Below, piece by piece: positions 59,300 through 64,000 of a DNA stretch of 64,000 bases. Positions within the stretch are counted from its first letter, which is position 1, and each line of letters opens with the position of its first letter. The translations under genes were made by a program, and so were the position numbers. The notes under the pieces are model-generated. The model did no database searches and was not told the origin of the DNA. It saw only the letters and a program-made list of their open reading frames with translations. Source of the DNA: JANNYA01 sp031422315 (GTDB lineage Bacteria > Pseudomonadota > Gammaproteobacteria > Xanthomonadales > SZUA-5); assembly GCA_031422315.1 (NCBI GenBank), contig JANOQN010000085.1, forward strand, positions 82,513 to 146,512. Direction: 5' to 3'.

Positions 59300-62200
59300 A
59301 TGAATCTCAAGTCAATCGCCAATGCCAGTCTTAGGGCTGTGCTGCTCGCCGTGCTAATAGCACCTGCGCACGCAGCTTTTACCAATACTTTTAACGGTGG
59401 TGCGCTGAGCATCACGGCAGTCAACGAGGCTCAAATAGTGCTGAGTTGCAACGCGGGCAATGTCGCGATAAACGGCAATACGGCACTGACGCCAGCCGTA
59501 GTGGCCTGCGCCAGCGTGACCAACATGACCATCAACGGTGACGCCCTGGCCAACAACATTGATCTCAGCGCGCTGACAGTGGGCGATTTTCCGGTAATGA
59601 CAGCCACTGCGCTGCTTGGCGGCGATGCTATCGATACCATCTCAGCCAGCTTTACGAGCGACGTGGTTACCGGTGGCAAAGGCGATGACGCTATCAATTT
59701 GGGAACCGGCAGCGATGTCAATATTTGGAACAACGGCGACAATACCGATGCCGTGATCGGCGGCGATGGCAACGATCGTCAAATCGTCAATGGCGCGGGC
59801 GTAGGCGATGTTTTTACCGTCATCGCGGGCACCGCGCCAGTGTCAGTACGCTTTGATCGCAGCAATCTGATTCCGTTTGGGATTGACTTAACCGCGGTGG
59901 AAACACTTGAGATTAATGGTCTTGTGGGCGATGACAGTATTTCCGCCGGCACGCTAGCCTCAGGCTTGATCGCGCTGCAACTCAACGGCGGCGATGGCAA
60001 TGACACCATTGCAGGCTCATCGGGCATTGATGTAATCACTGGCGGCATTGGCAACGACACAATCGATGCTAATCCAGGTGATGACAGCGTTGATTTAGGC
60101 ACGGGTGATGACAGTAACGTCTGGAACAACGGCGACAATACCGATGCCGTGATCGGCGGTGAGGGCAATGATCGCCAAATCGTCAATGGCGCTGGCGTGG
60201 GCGATATTTTTACCGTGAATGCGGGCACTGCACCAGTTGCCGTGCGCTTTGATCGTAGCAATTTGATCCCATTTGGGATTGACCTAACTACAGTGGAAAC
60301 GCTGGAAGTTCATGGCTTGGTCGGTGATGACAATATTTCTGCTGGAACATTAGCCGCAGGCTTGATTGCACTGCAGCTCAACGGCGGTGATGGCAACGAT
60401 ACGATTGCCGGCTCATCCGGTGTTGATCAAATCACCGGCGGCATCGGTAACGATACGATTGATGCTAATCCAGGTGATGACAGCATTGATTTAGGCACGG
60501 GTGATGACAGTAACGTCTGGAACAACGGCGACAATACCGACGCCGTGATCGGAGGCGATGGCAACGATCGTCAAATCGTCAATGGCGCAGGCGTCGGCGA
60601 TATTTTTACCGTCATCGCAGGCACTGCACCAGTTGCCGTGCGCTTTGATCGCAGTAACCTGATTCCATTTGGTATTGACCTAACTACAGTGGAAACTTTG
60701 GAAGTCAATGGCTTGGTGGGCGATGACAATATTTCCGCTGGCACGCTAGCCGCAGGCTTGATTGCACTGCAGCTCAACGGCGGTGATGGCAATGACAACA
60801 TTGCAGGCTCATCGGGCATTGATGTAATCACTGGCGGCATTGGCAACGACACAATCGATGCCAATCCAGGTGATGACAGCATAGATTTAGGCACTGGTGA
60901 CGACAGTAACGTTTGGAACAATGGCGACAATACCGACGCCGTGATCGGCGGTGAGGGCAATGATCGCCAAATCGTCAATGGCGCAGGCGTTGGCGATATT
61001 TTTACCGTCATCGCAGGCACCGCACCAGTGTCGGTGCGCTTTGATCGCAGCAATCTGATTCCATTTGGTATTGACCTAACTACAGTGGAAACGCTGGAAG
61101 TTAATGGCTTGGTCGGTGATGACAATATTTCTGCGGTGACTTTGCCAACCGGCTTAATTGCGCTGGAATTAAATGGCGGCGATAACAATGACACGCTTAT
61201 CGGTTCGTTTGGCTTAGACGTGCTCAACGGCGGTGCAGGCGAGGATTCGTTGCGCGCCTCTGCCAATCCGGTCGGCACCTCGGAACGTGTAATTGGCGGC
61301 ACGGGTAACGATCAAATCATTTGGAATCCAGGCGATGGCGATGACTTAAACGAAGGCAGCGAAGGCAATGACACGCTTTTAGTCAATGGCGCCGGTGCCA
61401 GTGAGCAGTTTCGCGTAAGTAGCATTGGAGCGCGCTTTTTGTTTGTGCGGCTACAACCTACCGTTTTTATGCTCGACAGCGCTGGCATTGAACAGCTACA
61501 GCTCAATGCCACCGGTGGCGACGATATTGTCGAAACTCAGCCTTTGGTCGGTGTACAGCAGCAACTTGATGGCGGCCCGCAATTGACGGCACTAGGAGAT
61601 AATTTGCGGGTCGGCGGCACCTCAGCAGTGGCGCAGAATTCGCCTATTTTAACGCCGGGTTTTGGCGCGATTGCGCATAGCAATTTCGAATTCGCGGCAA
61701 GTTCGCTCAGCGGCGGCAGCTTCAGCGGATCGTTAAGTGGCTCACAAGAAGTGCCGCCCGTAACGACGAGCGCTTCGGGCCGTGGCACCGTGCAGCTCAA
61801 CGCCGACGAGACGGAAATCAGCGTGCGCGTCAGCTTTGCCGGGCTCAGCAGCCCCAGCACTGTGGGTCATATTCACGGCCCAGCGCCGGTTGGCACCAAT
61901 GCGCCGCCAATTTTCAATTTGACCGGACTAGGCGGTACTGCTGCGGTATTAGGACCTACGGCATTTGCGGTCACCGCGCAGCAGGTTCGCGATCTCAAAG
62001 CGGGTCTGTGGTACTTCAATATCCACTCACAAAATAATCCTGGCGGGGAAATTCGCGGGCAAATTTTGCTGGATCGCGTATTCGATGGCTTAGCAACGGG
62101 TCGGCAAGTCGTGCCACAAGCCCAAACTCTGGCACAAGGCTATGCAACCGTAAGGTTAGATGGTGCACAAGATCAAGTGTTCGTCACGTTGAGCTATTCG

Positions 62201-62479
62201 GGATTGACCGGCGAAGGCGTACCGGGAGCCAGCGTGGATGTCGGCATTTTTGCGCCAGCGCGGCGCGGTATTGTCGGCAGCCGAATTACCAGTATCGTGT
62301 TGCCAGCTTCAGGTTTGGCGAGCGATCAAATCGCGCTTGGCCCGTTTGCCATCACGCCCACGCAGGCGCAGCAGTTAGCCAGCGGCTTGTGGTACGTGCA
62401 GGTTGCCTCAGCGGAATTCCCGCAGGGTGAAATCAGGGGTCAAATCACCGATTCGGTGTTTTATGATGGGTTTGAATGA
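59300..62479 (+). CDS. Secreted protein with RTX-like tandem repeats and two CHRD domains
   Basis: A 1059-aa protein. It has a signal peptide (about residues 1-26, ending PAHAA) and a region of about residues 110-620 made of near-identical 132-residue tandem units carrying G-G-x-G-N-D-type calcium-binding turns (DGNDTIAGSSGID, GGIGNDTIDANPGDDS). More divergent repeats extend to about 800. Two CHRD domains follow (SLSGSQEVPPVTTSASG, then HIHGPAPVGTNAPP, and the second near residue 930). It ends in the short tail VFYDGFE. Such proteins are usually surface or secreted and calcium-folded. The job is unknown. No type I secretion genes are nearby, and a Sec signal is visible. Confidence 0.85.
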   Translation: MNLKSIANASLRAVLLAVLIAPAHAAFTNTFNGGALSITAVNEAQIVLSCNAGNVAINGNTALTPAVVACASVTNMTINGDALANNIDLSALTVGDFPVMTATALLGGDAIDTISASFTSDVVTGGKGDDAINLGTGSDVNIWNNGDNTDAVIGGDGNDRQIVNGAGVGDVFTVIAGTAPVSVRFDRSNLIPFGIDLTAVETLEINGLVGDDSISAGTLASGLIALQLNGGDGNDTIAGSSGIDVITGGIGNDTIDANPGDDSVDLGTGDDSNVWNNGDNTDAVIGGEGNDRQIVNGAGVGDIFTVNAGTAPVAVRFDRSNLIPFGIDLTTVETLEVHGLVGDDNISAGTLAAGLIALQLNGGDGNDTIAGSSGVDQITGGIGNDTIDANPGDDSIDLGTGDDSNVWNNGDNTDAVIGGDGNDRQIVNGAGVGDIFTVIAGTAPVAVRFDRSNLIPFGIDLTTVETLEVNGLVGDDNISAGTLAAGLIALQLNGGDGNDNIAGSSGIDVITGGIGNDTIDANPGDDSIDLGTGDDSNVWNNGDNTDAVIGGEGNDRQIVNGAGVGDIFTVIAGTAPVSVRFDRSNLIPFGIDLTTVETLEVNGLVGDDNISAVTLPTGLIALELNGGDNNDTLIGSFGLDVLNGGAGEDSLRASANPVGTSERVIGGTGNDQIIWNPGDGDDLNEGSEGNDTLLVNGAGASEQFRVSSIGARFLFVRLQPTVFMLDSAGIEQLQLNATGGDDIVETQPLVGVQQQLDGGPQLTALGDNLRVGGTSAVAQNSPILTPGFGAIAHSNFEFAASSLSGGSFSGSLSGSQEVPPVTTSASGRGTVQLNADETEISVRVSFAGLSSPSTVGHIHGPAPVGTNAPPIFNLTGLGGTAAVLGPTAFAVTAQQVRDLKAGLWYFNIHSQNNPGGEIRGQILLDRVFDGLATGRQVVPQAQTLAQGYATVRLDGAQDQVFVTLSYSGLTGEGVPGASVDVGIFAPARRGIVGSRITSIVLPASGLASDQIALGPFAITPTQAQQLASGLWYVQVASAEFPQGEIRGQITDSVFYDGFE
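59650..61145 (+). repeat. 396-bp tandem repeat array inside the RTX/CHRD gene
   Basis: The marker AACAACGGCGACAATACC (last copy AACAATGGC...) starts at 59729, 60125, 60521 and 60917, exactly 396 bp apart (132 codons). The copies are nearly identical at DNA level, so recent duplication or recombination between units is likely. Confidence 0.93.
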
Positions 62480-62505
62480 TTTTGCAGAAATCGCGGCATC
62501 GCTAT

Positions 62506-62601
62506 ATCGTCATTCCCGCGAAAGCGGGAACCCAGATTCAAGGAATGTTTGATCGAACATTGATACCTGTTCTGGGTCCCCGCTTTCGCGGGGATGACGA
62601 T
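62506..62601. repeat. Pair of inverted dispersed elements
   Basis: Left arm 62506-62536 and right arm 62571-62601 are 31-nt inverted copies with two mismatches, 34 nt apart, each itself palindromic (CCCGCGAAAGCGGG). The same element family is seen at 38128, 39636 and 50500. It lies between the RTX/CHRD gene and the regulator and may act as a terminator or be a miniature mobile element. Confidence 0.9.
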
Positions 62602-62680
62602 CTAAGAACATACAGACTTTTGGCTCATTTTTAGAATTTTCTCTTCGCCCGACAAACCCACTTGGCCGCATAATCCCCTG

Positions 62681-63331
62681 ATGAAAAACCCGGAAAGCCC
62701 ACCTATTCGCATTCTATTGGTCGACGATCACGCGATCGTGCGTGAAGGGGTAAGTGCGCTGTGCGAACATGAAGAAGGCTTACAGGTGGTTGCAGAAGCG
62801 GCCAATGGCGCGGAAGCGCTCGCCGTATTGCAAAGGCAAGCTGTGGATGTCGCCATCGTCGATCTAAAAATGCCCGGCATGGGTGCGGTGCAGCTGATTA
62901 GTCAGATGCGCGCTAAGGCGCCGCTTTGCAATATCATCATTTTCACCAGCTTTGCCGACGATCAAGCGCTAGTTGAAGTAATTCAAGCCGGTGCGATTGG
63001 CTACCTGCTGAAAGACGTCCAGCGCCACGAACTCATGGCTGCAATCCGCGCCGTTGCCACCGGCCAACCGTGGTTACATCATGGCCTACACGCGCAAGTC
63101 GTAGCATTGTTGCGCCGCAAGCCCGACGTAGATCGCTACGCAACGCTCAGCCAGCGCGAACGCGAAGTGCTGCGCTTGCTAGGGCAGGGCATGAGCAACC
63201 GCGAAATCGCAGCCGAACTGGTGTTAACCGAGGGCACCGTCAAGGGTTACGTAAGCCATGTGCTGCGCAAACTCAGCCTGACCCAACGCACTCAAGCAGC
63301 GCTGCTAGTAACGCGCGAGCCGGTGCCTTGA
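62681..63331 (+). CDS. NarL/FixJ-family response regulator
   Basis: A 216-aa regulator. The receiver has the acidic pair (LLVDDHAIVREG), phosphoacceptor D61 (VAIVDLKMPGMG) and Lys in YLLKDVQRHEL. The C-terminal LuxR-type HTH (LSQREREVLRLLGQGMSNREIAAELVLTEGTVKGYVSHVLRKL) binds DNA. No sensor kinase is adjacent. The start at 62681 has no clear ribosome site; the leader contains the inverted repeats. Which genes it controls is unknown. Confidence 0.92.
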   Translation: MKNPESPPIRILLVDDHAIVREGVSALCEHEEGLQVVAEAANGAEALAVLQRQAVDVAIVDLKMPGMGAVQLISQMRAKAPLCNIIIFTSFADDQALVEVIQAGAIGYLLKDVQRHELMAAIRAVATGQPWLHHGLHAQVVALLRRKPDVDRYATLSQREREVLRLLGQGMSNREIAAELVLTEGTVKGYVSHVLRKLSLTQRTQAALLVTREPVP

Positions 63332-64000
63332 AGTGGGTGTAGCCGAATCGGCCTCAGCGCGCTGAGGACGGCATTGATTGAGAACATACCATCAGCTGCA
63401 CATCACCTTTTGCTCTGGCGATGTGCTGTGGATGCGCGCGCGCTTGACTGCAAGCAAACGCAAAGCCGAATAAAGCCAGCAGCGCGTAACGCATGTTTAA
63501 AGTGCATCACTGGATCGATTTTAAAAGGCAATCAGCCGCCTCTGAAGTAGCGATTGCGGTCGGGGATTTTTCATAAGCGGCGCCGCACGACCCATCAAAG
63601 CCTCGTGTGCGACTTTTGGAAAATCTGGCAATTGAGATTTTGACTAAGCGGCATTGCAATCAGCGACTGATATGCCAAACGATCGCCTGACCCCTAAACT
63701 GCGTGCCCCGCATAACCCACACGGTTCGGCATGAACCCCAAGTTTGTATAGCCCTGGCAGCCTTGCTGGTCATGCTAGTGAGTTATTTGACAATGCTGCA
63801 GTTTCAGCGACCCGCCACTTGCAAACCGCTGGGTCCGCCAATCATTCGCCGCAGCCTTAAACCTAAAAACCGCAGTTACCCCAGCGATTCCGAAGCGATT
63901 TGGCGCTGCCGAAATATCGGTGGCGGGATAAATCGAGCGATCACATAGTTGATAAATGACTGCCAGCGGTTTTGCGCTGGCAACTGCTCCGCACATACTT
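63332..64000. other. Window end without a convincing gene
   Basis: No gene is recognised. There is a perfect 16-bp palindrome (CCTCAGCGCGCTGAGG) at 63352-63367 that could end the regulator transcript. An 81-codon frame on the plus strand (63703-63948) and a 46-codon frame on the minus strand (63354-63494) exist without family matches. The last part may be leader or the beginning of a gene outside the window. Confidence 0.4.
63354..63494 (-). CDS. Possible small exported peptide
   Basis: A 46-aa frame from ATG 63494 with a hydrophobic start (MRYALLALFGFAFACSQARAHPQ) resembling a signal or lipoprotein peptide, followed by a short remainder. The stop lies in the 63352-63367 palindrome. It could be real or a truncated remnant. 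No ribosome site was verified. Confidence 0.25.
   Translation of the reverse strand: MRYALLALFGFAFACSQARAHPQHIARAKGDVQLMVCSQSMPSSAR

Noticed and set aside
60571..61302. Long minus-strand frames over the RTX repeats
   Set aside because: They repeat with the 396-bp unit and are Pro/Ser-rich antisense of the Gly/Asp repeats; not genes.
63703..63948. 81-codon plus-strand frame
   Set aside because: Basic composition, no ribosome site, no family pattern; likely chance.

Overview
This window reads as a chromosomal segment of a gammaproteobacterium, most likely on or near the Xanthomonadales/Pseudomonadales side. The reasons are the Pil-Chp type IV pilus chemosensory operon beside gshB and a tonB3-like gene (the Pseudomonas order), a katG catalase-peroxidase, an aa3-type cytochrome oxidase operon with Cox11/CtaG, an AspRS with the Pseudomonas-like histidine at position 30, and a Marinobacter-type fatty acyl-CoA reductase. 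Genus is inference only. Coding density is high, and most genes carry recognisable Shine-Dalgarno sites.

Layout. 1-3.5 kb: the 3' part of a propeller sensor histidine kinase that carries a frameshift, then an opposing gene for a degenerate ATPase-receiver protein. 3.7-4.1 kb: tRNA-Gly(GCC) and tRNA-Cys(GCA), each followed by a terminator. 4.3-6.1 kb (minus): gshB and a tonB-type gene. 6.6-20.1 kb: a complete pilG-pilH-pilI-pilJ-chpA-chpB-chpC operon without a pilK methyltransferase, closed by a terminator; ChpA and ChpB carry very long acidic linkers. 20.1-20.6 kb: a deoxyinosine-type DNA glycosylase. 20.9-30.2 kb: a five-gene envelope module (VolA-like lipase lipoprotein, DUF1302 outer-membrane protein, DUF1329 protein, YCF48 propeller, MMPL/RND transporter), a good candidate for an uncharacterised hydrophobic-cargo export or remodelling system. 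30.6-37.1 kb: katG, a membrane-bound EAL phosphodiesterase and a secreted CotH/lamin-tail protein. 37.2-43.8 kb: an unknown membrane protein, erpA, nudC, an FmdB zinc ribbon protein, an MbcA/ParS-RES toxin-antitoxin pair, a GGDEF cyclase and a Cys/Met PLP enzyme.

43.9-50.4 kb: ispA, a fused fatty acyl reductase, then a decayed defence island (an internally deleted type ISP-like restriction protein, an intact YhcG-like DUF1016 nuclease, and a mosaic of DUF1016 and ISP scraps), then trmJ. 50.5-55.3 kb (minus): DUF2244-ctaC-ctaD-small 52-aa protein-ctaG-ctaE. 55.5-64 kb: aspS, a secreted unknown, a cold-shock protein, a 1059-aa secreted protein with four 396-bp tandem repeats plus two CHRD domains, an orphan NarL-type regulator, and a 3' stretch with no convincing gene.

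Two themes link the parts. Surface and motility signalling: Pil-Chp, TonB, EAL, GGDEF, LuxR-type regulator and propeller kinase. Envelope and lipid biology: lipase/DUF1302/DUF1329/RND module, fatty-alcohol-forming reductase and IspA. A dispersed palindromic repeat family sits in intergenic gaps and in one case forms the C-terminus of nudC. The two largest non-membrane secreted proteins (CotH and RTX/CHRD) share a short C-terminal Gly-Phe-Glu tail.
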